From DASYHS01 sp035998295 (GTDB taxonomy: Bacteria; Pseudomonadota; Alphaproteobacteria; Azospirillales; Azospirillaceae), in the NCBI RefSeq assembly GCF_035998295.1, contig NZ_DASYHS010000235.1:1-22464 (forward strand): a DNA stretch of 22,464 nt, given 5' to 3'. A model generated the notes under the pieces. The model did no database searches. It was not told the origin of the DNA and saw only the letters and a program-made list of their open reading frames with translations. Shown here one piece after another: positions 14,690 to 21,381 of this stretch. Numbering within the stretch: the first letter of the stretch is position 1; every line of letters begins with the position of its first letter. The position numbers were made by a program, and so were the translations under genes.

Positions 14690-14729
14690 ACGGGATCGGG
14701 GCTACGGGATCGGGCTACAGGATCGGGTC
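14690..14729 (+). repeat. Three 13-14-bp direct repeats at the SDR stop
   Basis: ACGGGATCGGG(G)CT occurs three times in tandem (14690-14703, 14704-14716, 14717-14729, the last with one change). Read on the minus strand, the unit encodes the end of the SDR (DPIL then TAG) and is duplicated downstream up to the ribosome site of the diiron gene. Confidence 0.8.
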
Positions 14730-15659
14730 GGTGTCGAACGCCTCGAGGTCGGTCTCAAGCGGGACGAAGCCGTCGGCGAACGCCGCCTCGACGCCGGCCG
14801 CGAGGTCGCCGCCGAGCACGAGGCGCCCGGTCGGCCGCGGCTGGGAGAACAGCATCACCTCCCTGCCCCGCACGCCGAAAACCTGTCCCGTCACCCCGGC
14901 CGCCGCGGGCTCGCACAGCCAGGCGACGAAGCGGGCGACGGGCTCGGCCGGGATCGACAGGGCCCGGCGCTTGTAGCTGGCCTGGGCTTCGTTGGCGGGC
15001 TGGATCGTCTCGGTGACGCGGGTCGCGGCGAAGGGGGCGACCGCGTTGCAGGTGACGCCGGAGCGCGCCATGTCGAGCGCCACCGCCCGCGTCAGCCCGA
15101 CCAGCCCCGCCTTGGACGCCGCATAGGCGCTTTGGCCGTAATTGCCGTAGAGCCCGGCGGTCGAGACGAGGTTGACGATGCGGCCCCAGCCGTCCCCTTC
15201 CCCAGTCCCGGCCCGGCCCCGGCCCCGGCCCCGGCCCGCCTTCGCCTGTTCGCGCAGGAGCGGCGTCGCCGCCGCCAGCACGTTGGCCGCCCCGGTCAGG
15301 TTGGTGCGCAGCACCGCCGCCCAGTCCGCCGGGTCCAGCTTGAACACGAAGGCGTCGCGCAGGATCGCCGCCGCGTTGACGACGATGTCCAGCCCGCCGT
15401 GGCGCTCCTTCGCGAGCTTCACGGCCGCCGCCGCCTGCGCCGGGTCGCCGACGTCGCCGGCGTCGGGCGTGCAGCCGGTCTCTGCCGCCGCCGCCTCGAC
15501 GACGCCGGGGTCGGCCCCGCGCCCGTCGATCCCGGTGCCGCAGTCGACGATCACGACCTCGGCGCCCTGGCGCTTCAGCTCCACGGCGATCGCCTTGCCG
15601 ATGCCGCGCGCACCCCCGGTCACGAGGGCGACCCGGCCCTCCAACGATGATTCGCTCAC
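14715..15659 (-). CDS. Short-chain dehydrogenase/reductase
   Basis: A 314-residue NAD(P)-dependent SDR. The cofactor motif TGGARGIG is at residues 14-21, NAAA at 95-98, Asn120, Ser166 and YAASK (Tyr179, Lys183) form the catalytic set. An acidic Asp39 (VDCGTG) at the end of beta-2 suggests NAD. The segment GTGIDGRGADP after beta-2 and a C-terminal extension of about 60 residues recall the 3-hydroxyacyl-CoA/HSD17B4-like SDR group. A Gly/Arg insert (KAGRGRGRGRAGTGEGDG, 140-157), encoded by a GC hexamer repeat, swells the loop before beta-5. The GTG start at 15659 overlaps the stop of the reductase gene (GTGA). In this operon it could oxidise an alcohol or hydroxyacyl-CoA intermediate; the substrate is unknown. 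Confidence 0.88.
   Translation of the reverse strand: MSESSLEGRVALVTGGARGIGKAIAVELKRQGAEVVIVDCGTGIDGRGADPGVVEAAAAETGCTPDAGDVGDPAQAAAAVKLAKERHGGLDIVVNAAAILRDAFVFKLDPADWAAVLRTNLTGAANVLAAATPLLREQAKAGRGRGRGRAGTGEGDGWGRIVNLVSTAGLYGNYGQSAYAASKAGLVGLTRAVALDMARSGVTCNAVAPFAATRVTETIQPANEAQASYKRRALSIPAEPVARFVAWLCEPAAAGVTGQVFGVRGREVMLFSQPRPTGRLVLGGDLAAGVEAAFADGFVPLETDLEAFDTDPIL
15207..15238 (+). repeat. GGCCCC hexamer microsatellite inside the SDR gene
   Basis: GGCCCC repeats about four times (clean copies from 15215 to 15238). In the minus-strand frame each hexamer gives Gly-Arg, so the repeat encodes GRGRGRAG in a surface loop, and changes in copy number would stay in frame. Confidence 0.8.
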
Positions 15660-16720
15660 CTGGCGCTTCCTCCCTTGCCCGCGGCCGCGTTCTTCTCGGC
15701 CTCGGTATAGAACGCGTCCGCATGGATGTCGGCCGCCCGCATGCCCCGCGCCTCCAGCAGCGGCACCGTGCCCTCGACCATGGCCGGCGGCCCGGCGAGA
15801 TAGGCCTTGCAGCCGTCGAGATCGGGCAGGGCCGCCGCCGCGACCTCGCCCACATAGCCGGTGCGCCGGCCGGTCGGGCCTTCCGGCGCCGACAGCACGG
15901 GCACGAAGCGGAAGTTGGGATGGGCCGCCGCCAGCGCCTCGAACCGGTCGAGGAGATAGAGGTCGCGTTCATCCCGCGCGCCGAAGAACAGGTGGATCGG
16001 CTGGCGCATGCCGCGCGCCAGCGCGGTCTCGACGACCGACTTGACCGGCGCCAGCCCGGAACCGCCGGCGACCGCCAGGATCGGGCCCGTGTGTCCCTCG
16101 CGCAGATGCGCCGTCCCCGACGGTCCGGTCACCGTCACGTCGTCGCCCGGCCGCAGCCGCTCGGCGACATGGCGGCTGACCCGCCCGCCCATGTCGCGGA
16201 CGTGGAACTCCAGCTCCGCTTCTTCCGGCCGGTTCGCCATCGAGTAGTCGCGCGCCGGCAGGCCGTCGAAGGTGAGGGAGGCGAACTGCCCGGCCGAGAA
16301 GGAGAAGGGCCCGCCGGAGACGACCGCGAGCCGCAGCACCCGGATGTCGTGCGTCGCCCGCTCGACCGAGACGACGCGGCAAGACAGCCGGCGCGACGGA
16401 TGCAGGACCGTGTCCTCCTCCTCCAGCCAGGCGACCTCGCAGTCCTCCCACGGGACGGCCCGGCAGGCGAGGATCAGGCCCCGCGCGCGCTCCTCGGGGC
16501 CGAGCGCGTAGTCGGAATGGGGCGCCAGGTCGACCTCGCCCGCCAGGAGCTGCGACTTGCACGCGCCGCAATTGCCGGACCGGCAGCCGTGCGGATAGGG
16601 CACGCCGCCGGCGAGCGCCGCCTCGAGGATGGTGGCGCCGGGTTCCACCGTCACCGGTGCCGCGGCCTGACGGATCTTGACCGAAACGCCCACGTCCCGC
16701 CCCTCGAAAATGTTGGTCAT
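15656..16720 (-). CDS. [2Fe-2S]/FAD/NAD(P)H oxidoreductase of a multicomponent oxygenase
   Basis: A 354-residue electron-transfer reductase. The N-terminal plant-type ferredoxin domain (about residues 10-100) has the CRSGNCGAC cluster (CxxxxCxxC) and a fourth Cys in ILACRA. Then comes an FAD domain with ARDYSMAN (RxYS motif) and an NAD domain with ILAVAGGSGLAPV and YLAGPPAMVE. This order (ferredoxin first) is that of BenC/DmpP-type reductases and opposite to PaaE. It would pass electrons from NAD(P)H to the PaaA-like protein. ATG 16720 has no Shine-Dalgarno and lies at the predicted transcript start; GTG 16693, nine codons on, has GAGGGG 6 bases upstream and begins at the ferredoxin domain, so it may be the real start. 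First gene of the operon, divergent from a MarR gene. Confidence 0.9.
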   Translation of the reverse strand: MTNIFEGRDVGVSVKIRQAAAPVTVEPGATILEAALAGGVPYPHGCRSGNCGACKSQLLAGEVDLAPHSDYALGPEERARGLILACRAVPWEDCEVAWLEEEDTVLHPSRRLSCRVVSVERATHDIRVLRLAVVSGGPFSFSAGQFASLTFDGLPARDYSMANRPEEAELEFHVRDMGGRVSRHVAERLRPGDDVTVTGPSGTAHLREGHTGPILAVAGGSGLAPVKSVVETALARGMRQPIHLFFGARDERDLYLLDRFEALAAAHPNFRFVPVLSAPEGPTGRRTGYVGEVAAAALPDLDGCKAYLAGPPAMVEGTVPLLEARGMRAADIHADAFYTEAEKNAAAGKGGSAR

Positions 16721-16733
16721 ACAAACAATATGA
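16717..16733. promoter_or_regulatory. Probable MarR operator TCATA-N7-TATGA
   Basis: A perfect 5-bp inverted repeat, TCATA (16717-16721) and TATGA (16729-16733), with a 7-base spacer. It covers the predicted -10 box and the upstream start codon of the reductase gene. Such short AT-rich dyads of about 17 bp suit MarR dimers, and the marR gene is divergent next door. Binding is inferred. Confidence 0.55.
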
Positions 16734-16753
16734 AAGCGGCCGGGACGAATCAA
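16725..16753 (-). promoter_or_regulatory. Sigma-70-type promoter of the oxygenase/gentisate operon
   Basis: On the minus strand TTGATT (16753-16748), a 17-base spacer, then TATTGT (16730-16725). Transcription would begin about 7 bases on, at or next to the ATG at 16720. That gives either a leaderless message or a roughly 26-base leader for the GTG at 16693. In this GC-rich region the AT-rich boxes stand out. Confidence 0.55.
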
Positions 16754-16853
16754 GGCCCGGCCGCCGACGCGTGGTCCGATGCCGGCCCTTGCGGACCGGG
16801 AAACCGGCGCGCCATCATCGGCGCCGCTCCTTGCCTCATCGAAGGTGCCGATC

Positions 16854-17351
16854 GTGTCCGATGCGACCAGTTCCAGCCCCGATGCCGGCCCGGACGGGGG
16901 CAAGACGCGCGGCCGGCGCGGCGCGTTGCGGCGCAGCCTGCTGCCCGGCCTCGTCGGCTACCGGCTGCGCAAGGCGCAGATCGCGATGTTCCAGAGCTTC
17001 CAGGCGGCCGTCGCCCCGCACGAGGTGACGCCGGGCCAGTTCGGCCTGCTGGTCCTGATCCGCGAGAATACCGGCCTCAGCCAGTCCCGGCTGGGTGCTG
17101 CCGTCGGCATCGACCGCTCGACCATGGTGGCCGCGATCGACCGGCTGGAGGGGCGCGGCTGGGTCGTGCGCGCGCCGAGCCCGACCGACCGCCGCTCCTA
17201 CGCGCTGCGCCTCGGGCCCGAGGGCGAGCGCCTGCTCGACGAGCTGATCCCCAAGGTGCGCGCCCACGAGGAGGCGATGCTGGCCGGGATGGACGCGGGC
17301 GAGCGCCGCCTGCTGCTGGACCTGCTGGGACGCCTGGCGGGCGGCGGGTGA
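16854..17351 (+). CDS. MarR-family regulator of the oxygenase operon
   Basis: A winged-helix repressor of about 165 residues, likely controlling the divergent operon through the dyad at 16717-16733 and released by an aromatic acid or CoA thioester. After a low-complexity N-terminus (SSSPDAGPDGGKTRGRRG) come helix 1 (YRLRKAQIAMFQSFQ), the helix-turn-helix GLSQSRLGAAVGIDRSTMVAAIDRLEGRGWV and the wing SPTDRRSYALRLGPEG, which is classic MarR. The GTG at 16854 has GAAGG 8 bases upstream; an in-frame ATG at 16779 would add 25 unusual residues and lacks a site. It ends 7 bases before the stop of the convergent EamA gene. Confidence 0.87.
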   Translation: MSDATSSSPDAGPDGGKTRGRRGALRRSLLPGLVGYRLRKAQIAMFQSFQAAVAPHEVTPGQFGLLVLIRENTGLSQSRLGAAVGIDRSTMVAAIDRLEGRGWVVRAPSPTDRRSYALRLGPEGERLLDELIPKVRAHEEAMLAGMDAGERRLLLDLLGRLAGGG

Positions 17352-17358
17352 GCCGCGC

Positions 17359-18249
17359 TCACCCCTCCCGGCGCTGGGCCCTCGTGGTCATGACGACCCC
17401 GACGGTGACGATCGCGGCGCCGATCCAGGTCAGGGGCGAGTAGCGCTCCCCCAGGAACAGGACGCCGGCGGCGAGGCCGACCGCGGCCGCGACATAGCCG
17501 ATCTGGCTCAGATAGACGGGGCCGCCGACCGCCTGCAGGCGGAAGAAGAAGGCGAACATCGCCGCCGACGAGGCGACCTGCGCCGCGATCAGGAGCGGCG
17601 TATCGGCCAGCGGCGCGAAGGAGCCGCCGTCTCCCAGCAGCAGCGCTCCGGCGAGCAGCATTGCCGCCGAGGCGAGATGGCTGCCGACCGCGAGCTCGAT
17701 CGGCCCGGTGCCTTCCGGCCAGTCCACGGTGCGGTAGATGTTGCCGGCGGCGAGGCTGACCGGGATCAGCAGGCCGAGGGCGACCCAGAACAGGTCGGCC
17801 GGCTGCCCGGCCTCGCCGCGCGTCGTCGCCACCATCGCCGCGCCGACGAAGCCGACCACGATGCCGGCGACGCCCAGCCCGTTGGGCCGGCGCACGCCGA
17901 GCAGCATCGACAGCACCAGCGTGATCACCGGCGACAGCGTGAACATGATGCCGGTGTAGCCGGCGCCGAGATGCGGGATCGCCGAGAACATCAGGATATT
18001 GGGGATCGCGTAGGAGATCGCCGCGGCGACGACGAAATAGCGCAGCCTGTGCGCGGTCAACGCCAGGGGCCGGCGCCGGGCCAGCAGCACGCATGACAGG
18101 ACCGCACCCGTCCCGAACGAGATGACGAAGGCCCATGCCATCGGCGCGATGCCGCTCGCCGCCGCCATCTTGCCGAGGGGCGGCGTCACCCCCAGCAGGG
18201 TGCCGGTCACGAGGAGGAGGCCGAAAGCCGAGTCCCAGACGCGTTTCAT
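17359..18249 (-). CDS. EamA/DMT-family transporter
   Basis: A 296-residue inner-membrane protein with about ten hydrophobic helices arranged as two EamA repeats, typical of drug/metabolite exporters. Repeat 1 includes GVTPPLGKMAAASGIAP and ends near SMLLGVRR; repeat 2 ends GVLFLGERYSPLTWIGAAIVTVGVVM, the family's closing signature (LGE, then a helix). The substrate is unknown. ATG 18249 (MKRVWDS) gives the usual short cytoplasmic lead-in before TM1; the frame is open back to 18324, but those residues are charged and unlike the family. It is divergent from the MarR gene at 18408, with a near-palindrome in the space between, so it is probably under that regulator. Confidence 0.88.
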   Translation of the reverse strand: MKRVWDSAFGLLLVTGTLLGVTPPLGKMAAASGIAPMAWAFVISFGTGAVLSCVLLARRRPLALTAHRLRYFVVAAAISYAIPNILMFSAIPHLGAGYTGIMFTLSPVITLVLSMLLGVRRPNGLGVAGIVVGFVGAAMVATTRGEAGQPADLFWVALGLLIPVSLAAGNIYRTVDWPEGTGPIELAVGSHLASAAMLLAGALLLGDGGSFAPLADTPLLIAAQVASSAAMFAFFFRLQAVGGPVYLSQIGYVAAAVGLAAGVLFLGERYSPLTWIGAAIVTVGVVMTTRAQRREG

Positions 18250-18374
18250 GCCGTGGCGGTCCTGCGGGCGAGGATTGCGAGCCTGGTCATGGTCCGATGG
18301 TCTCCGCTGTCGAAGAAGGGGCACCCGTGCGGCTTGGCCGGTGCCGTCGTTCGCGATAAAATATGATGCAAAGA

Positions 18375-18390
18375 ATCTTCACGTCAAGAT
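18375..18390. promoter_or_regulatory. Near-palindromic MarR-type operator
   Basis: ATCTTCACGTCAAGAT, a 16-bp palindrome with a single mismatched pair (C opposite C). It lies 18 bases before the chosen start of the second MarR gene and downstream of an AT-rich TAAAAT (18356-18361) that could be its -10. The half-site ATCTT resembles known MarR boxes. It would let the protein repress itself and the divergent EamA gene. Confidence 0.6.
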
Positions 18391-18407
18391 ACATGATGGT
18401 GAGACAT

Positions 18408-18893
18408 ATGGACCGGGCGTCGAAGGCGATCGAGCAGTGGCGGAGGGAGCGGCCGGACCTGGACGTCCGTCCGATGGCCGTTCTCGGGCGGTTGAGCGAG
18501 GCTGCCTCCCTGGTCGCGCGCGAGCGGCTGAACCCGGTGTTCGCCCGGTTCGGGCTGCAGCGCGGCGAGTTCGACGTGCTGGCGACGCTGCGGCGCTCCG
18601 GCGATCCCTACGCGCTGACGCCGACCGCGCTCTACGAGGCGACCATGGTGTCCTCGGGGGCCATGACGAACCGGCTCGACCGGCTGGAACGGGCGGAGCT
18701 GATCGAGCGGGTCCCCCATCCCGCCGACCGGCGCGGCGTCGTCGTGCGGCTGACCGGCAAGGGCCTCGGCCTGATCGACGAGGCCGTCGCGGCGCATGTC
18801 GAGAACGAATGGGCGGTCGTCTCCGCCCTCACCGAGGAGGAGCGCGACACGCTCGCCCGTCTGCTCGGCAAGCTGATCGCCAGCCTGGAGTGA
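18408..18893 (+). CDS. MarR-family regulator divergent from an EamA transporter
   Basis: A 161-residue MarR/HTH protein. It reads LGRLSEAASLVARERLNPVFARFGLQRGEFDVLATLRRSG, then a recognition region (LTPTALYEATMVSSGAMTNRLDRLERAELIER) and the wing PHPADRRGVVVRLTGKG, with a C-terminal dimerisation helix ending LLGKLIASLE. I chose ATG 18408 (MDRASKA), with GGTGAG 5 bases upstream. ATGs at 18363, 18393 and 18396 are in frame, but starting at the first would put the operator-like palindrome inside the gene. It most likely represses the divergent EamA exporter and itself. The ligand is unknown. Confidence 0.87.
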   Translation: MDRASKAIEQWRRERPDLDVRPMAVLGRLSEAASLVARERLNPVFARFGLQRGEFDVLATLRRSGDPYALTPTALYEATMVSSGAMTNRLDRLERAELIERVPHPADRRGVVVRLTGKGLGLIDEAVAAHVENEWAVVSALTEEERDTLARLLGKLIASLE

Positions 18894-18938
18894 CGCTGCC
18901 GTGGCGCAGGCGGGCGCCGCGGAACGCGTGACGGGCGT

Positions 18939-19961
18939 TCAGAACCTCCAGGACACCGCCAGCGCGCCGAACTGGTCGCCGCCGTCCTGGCCGTCGAACT
19001 CCCGGGTGCGCAGGACATGGGTGTAGGTCAGGCGGGCATCGCCGAGCGTGGCCGCGAGGCCGAACTGCAGGTCGCCGACGAAGAGCTCCCGATCGACGCT
19101 GCGGCTGTCCTGCCAGGTGTTGCCGTCCAGGAAGATGTTGCGCGCGACCGCCCGGCCCGACACGCCGGCGAACAGGTACCAGCCGAACCACCGCTCGGCC
19201 GGGACGAAGAATCCCGATCCCGGTACGCCGGGCTCGATGCGCGGCGGCCCGTAGTCGCGGGGGAGATGGCGGCCGAGCCGGACCGTCAGGCCGGCATCCG
19301 CGAAGGTATAGACGTTGCCGAGCGCCCCGCCGACATGGGGCGTCACGTCGACGCCGAAGCCGGCCACCCGCTCCGAGAGGAAGGAGCGCCAGCTGCGCTG
19401 GTAGCTCACGACCAGGCCCGGCTCGTTCTTCAGCTGCGTGTCCCATCCCCGCGGCTGGGCCGCGCCGGTGATGCGGTGGACCAGCTTCTGCGACGGCTCC
19501 GCCAGCGACAGCGGGCCGATGACGCCGGCCGTGAGCTGAAGCTGGTCCAGCCGGCGCTCGGACTCGGCGATCAGCCCGATCGAGGCGTACAGCCAGCCGG
19601 CATAGGGCCGGGCCCCGGGCGGAGGGTCGGCGACCTCGATGTCATCGGGCGTGAACATGGCCTGCCCGACCCGGTAGACGGTGCGGACCAGCCGCTCCTC
19701 CGGGAACAGCGGCACCCATGCCGCCGCCCCGAGGGCCCAGGCCGGGGCCGCCTTGCCCGAGGTCCAGGCGGCCTCCACGCCGTTCGTGTAGTGCCGGTCG
19801 AGGTTGTAGAACAGGTCGTTCTCAAGCACGAACGACACCGTCCCGACCTCGGCGGCGCCGGTGGCGGGCGGGTCCTGCGCCCATGCCGGCGCAGCCGCGA
19901 GGACCGGGACGGCCGCGAGCGCGGCGATGAGGGCGGCGATGAGGGCGGCGGGCCGGCGCAT
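18939..19961 (-). CDS. LpxR-type outer-membrane lipid A deacylase (DUF2219)
   Basis: A 340-residue outer-membrane beta-barrel of the LpxR/DUF2219 family, which in enterics removes the 3'-acyloxyacyl group from lipid A. The signal peptide ends APAWAQD (about residue 28) and contains a duplicated IAALIAAL, from a 12-bp tandem repeat in the DNA. The active-site start is conserved: FVLENDLFYNLDRHYTNGVE with Asn48/Asp49, and the TAGVIGPLSLAEPSQKLVHRI segment with His162 matches the catalytic helix. The rest is amphipathic strands, ending in VSWRF with the C-terminal Phe needed for barrel assembly. ATG 19961 shares one base with the stop of the preceding gene (TGATG). It converges with the MarR gene on its left. 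True substrate in this organism is inferred. Confidence 0.85.
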   Translation of the reverse strand: MRRPAALIAALIAALAAVPVLAAAPAWAQDPPATGAAEVGTVSFVLENDLFYNLDRHYTNGVEAAWTSGKAAPAWALGAAAWVPLFPEERLVRTVYRVGQAMFTPDDIEVADPPPGARPYAGWLYASIGLIAESERRLDQLQLTAGVIGPLSLAEPSQKLVHRITGAAQPRGWDTQLKNEPGLVVSYQRSWRSFLSERVAGFGVDVTPHVGGALGNVYTFADAGLTVRLGRHLPRDYGPPRIEPGVPGSGFFVPAERWFGWYLFAGVSGRAVARNIFLDGNTWQDSRSVDRELFVGDLQFGLAATLGDARLTYTHVLRTREFDGQDGGDQFGALAVSWRF

Positions 19962-20731
19962 CAGCCGCCGCGGCGCGCGCGGGCCGCGACCGCCTCGCCG
20001 AACGCGGCGAACAGGCGGGTCGAGGCAGGGTCCTCCCAGAAGCGCCATTCCGGGTGCCACTGGACGGCGAGCGCGAAGGCCGGCGCGTCGGCGACGCGCA
20101 CCGCCTCGATCACACCGTCGGGGGACGTGGCCTCGACCGCGAGGCGGCCGGCCAGCCGGTCGATGCCCTGCACGTGCACCGAGTTCACCGTCAGCTCGCT
20201 CATGCCCGTGATCGCCGCGAGCTGCCCGCCCGGCACCGGCGCCACCGTGTGGGCGGGGCCGTATTGCCGCTCGGTCGGCAGGTCCTCCGGCGGCATGTGG
20301 TCGCGCCGGCCCGGCGTCTCGCGGAGCTGCTGGTGCAGCGTGCCGCCCAGCGCGACGTTCAGCTCCTGCAGGCCGCGGCAGATCCCCAGCAGCGGCACGC
20401 CGCGTGCGATCGCGGCACGGATCAGCGGCAGGGTGGTCGCGTCGCGCTCGGGATCGTGCAGCGTGCCCGGGCGGCTCGTTCCGCCTTCGTAATGGTGGGG
20501 CTCGACGTTGGAGTGGCTGCCGGTGATCAGCAGCCCGTCGAGCCGGTCGAGCAGCCGTTCCGGGTCCAGGCCCGGCCCCAGCGCCGGGACCAGCAGCGGC
20601 AGCGCCCCCGCCCCGTCGGCGACGGCGCGCACGTATTTGTCGCCGACGACGTGGAAGGGCAGCGAGGCCATCGGCCGGACGCAGGCCGGGATGCCGACGA
20701 CCGGTGGAAGCGGGAGATCGTGCGAGGTCAT
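19961..20731 (-). CDS. Gamma-glutamyl-gamma-aminobutyrate hydrolase family protein
   Basis: A 256-residue class I glutamine-amidotransferase-like hydrolase of the C26/PuuD type. The nucleophile elbow is LLGICRGLQELNVALGG with Cys118, and the His-Glu pair is QWHPEW (His226, Glu228); the N-terminal VVGIPACV and LLITGSHSNVEPHHYEG match PuuD. PuuD hydrolyses gamma-glutamyl-GABA in putrescine breakdown. No other puu genes are in the window, but the gene is divergent from speDE. The start is uncertain: ATGs at 20731, 20737 and 20749 are in frame and none has a good ribosome site; 20731 gives the family's usual length. It is translationally linked to the LpxR-like gene by a 1-base overlap. Confidence 0.86.
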   Translation of the reverse strand: MTSHDLPLPPVVGIPACVRPMASLPFHVVGDKYVRAVADGAGALPLLVPALGPGLDPERLLDRLDGLLITGSHSNVEPHHYEGGTSRPGTLHDPERDATTLPLIRAAIARGVPLLGICRGLQELNVALGGTLHQQLRETPGRRDHMPPEDLPTERQYGPAHTVAPVPGGQLAAITGMSELTVNSVHVQGIDRLAGRLAVEATSPDGVIEAVRVADAPAFALAVQWHPEWRFWEDPASTRLFAAFGEAVAARARRGG

Positions 20732-20794
20732 GGACATCAGGGGTAGCATGCGCCGGCTCGCCCGGACAAGGTCGCGGAAGGTACCGATTCGGTG

Positions 20795-20823
20795 TTGCAT
20801 CCCAACGGCTTTCGGGCCATATC
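20795..20823 (+). promoter_or_regulatory. Possible promoter of speDE
   Basis: TTGCAT (20795-20800), a 17-base spacer, CATATC (20818-20823). The -35 is fair and the -10 weak. It is the best candidate between the divergent amidotransferase gene and speD. Confidence 0.3.
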
Positions 20824-20830
20824 CCCCGCT

Positions 20831-20850
20831 CTCCGGCGAGGAGGCCGGAG
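20831..20850 (+). other. Hairpin in the speD leader
   Basis: CTCCGGC (20831-20837) pairs with GCCGGAG (20844-20850), loop GAGGAG. It lies 24 bases before the speD start, between the predicted promoter and the ribosome site GGAGGGGG. No T-run follows, so it is not a terminator. It may affect translation or mRNA stability. Confidence 0.4.
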
Positions 20851-20874
20851 GACATCTACTGTTTGGAGGGGGCC

Positions 20875-21381
20875 ATGGGTCAGACCGCGACTCTCTTCCA
20901 ATTGGGGATGGACTTGGGATGCGAGCCAAGGAAAGCCCAGGCGGAAGTAAATTCGACCGATTCCGGCAACGTCTCTAAGGGCCCTTGGCCGGCGAGCGAC
21001 GAGAATCTCGATCATTTCGTGAAGCGCGACGGCAAGGTCTTCGCCGGGACGCACCTTATCATCGACCTGTGGGGCGCAGAGCGGCTCGACGACCTCGCCC
21101 ATGTCGAGAAGACGCTGGTCGAGGCGGTGGAGCAGTCGGGCGCCACGCTGCTGCACATCCACCTGCACCATTTCACCCCGAACGGCGGCGTCTCGGGCGT
21201 GGCCGTGCTGGCGGAATCGCACATCAGCATCCACACTTGGCCGGAGCGCGGCTACGCCGCCCTCGACGTCTTCATGTGCGGGGACGCCGAGCCGCGCAAG
21301 GCGGTCCCGGTGCTGGAGCGGGCCTTCCGCCCCAGCGGCGTGGAGGTGGAGGAGATCTTCCGCGGCGAAGTCGCGCCATGA
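20875..21381 (+). CDS. speD: S-adenosylmethionine decarboxylase proenzyme
   Basis: A 168-residue prokaryotic AdoMet decarboxylase that supplies decarboxylated AdoMet for spermidine. It self-cleaves to make its pyruvoyl cofactor: the site is LAES-HISIHTWPERGYAALDVFMCG, with cleavage between Glu114 and Ser115 and the catalytic His120 and Cys135 present. The core (GTHLIIDLWGAERLDD, LLHIHLHHFTPNGGVSGVAVL) is complete. Compared with compact family members of about 120-130 residues, there is an N-terminal extension of about 50 residues (MGQTATLFQLGMDLG...), which I believe is usual in Rhodospirillales. ATG 20875 has GGAGGGGG directly upstream. The stop overlaps the speE start (ATGA), so both are made together. 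Confidence 0.95.
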   Translation: MGQTATLFQLGMDLGCEPRKAQAEVNSTDSGNVSKGPWPASDENLDHFVKRDGKVFAGTHLIIDLWGAERLDDLAHVEKTLVEAVEQSGATLLHIHLHHFTPNGGVSGVAVLAESHISIHTWPERGYAALDVFMCGDAEPRKAVPVLERAFRPSGVEVEEIFRGEVAP

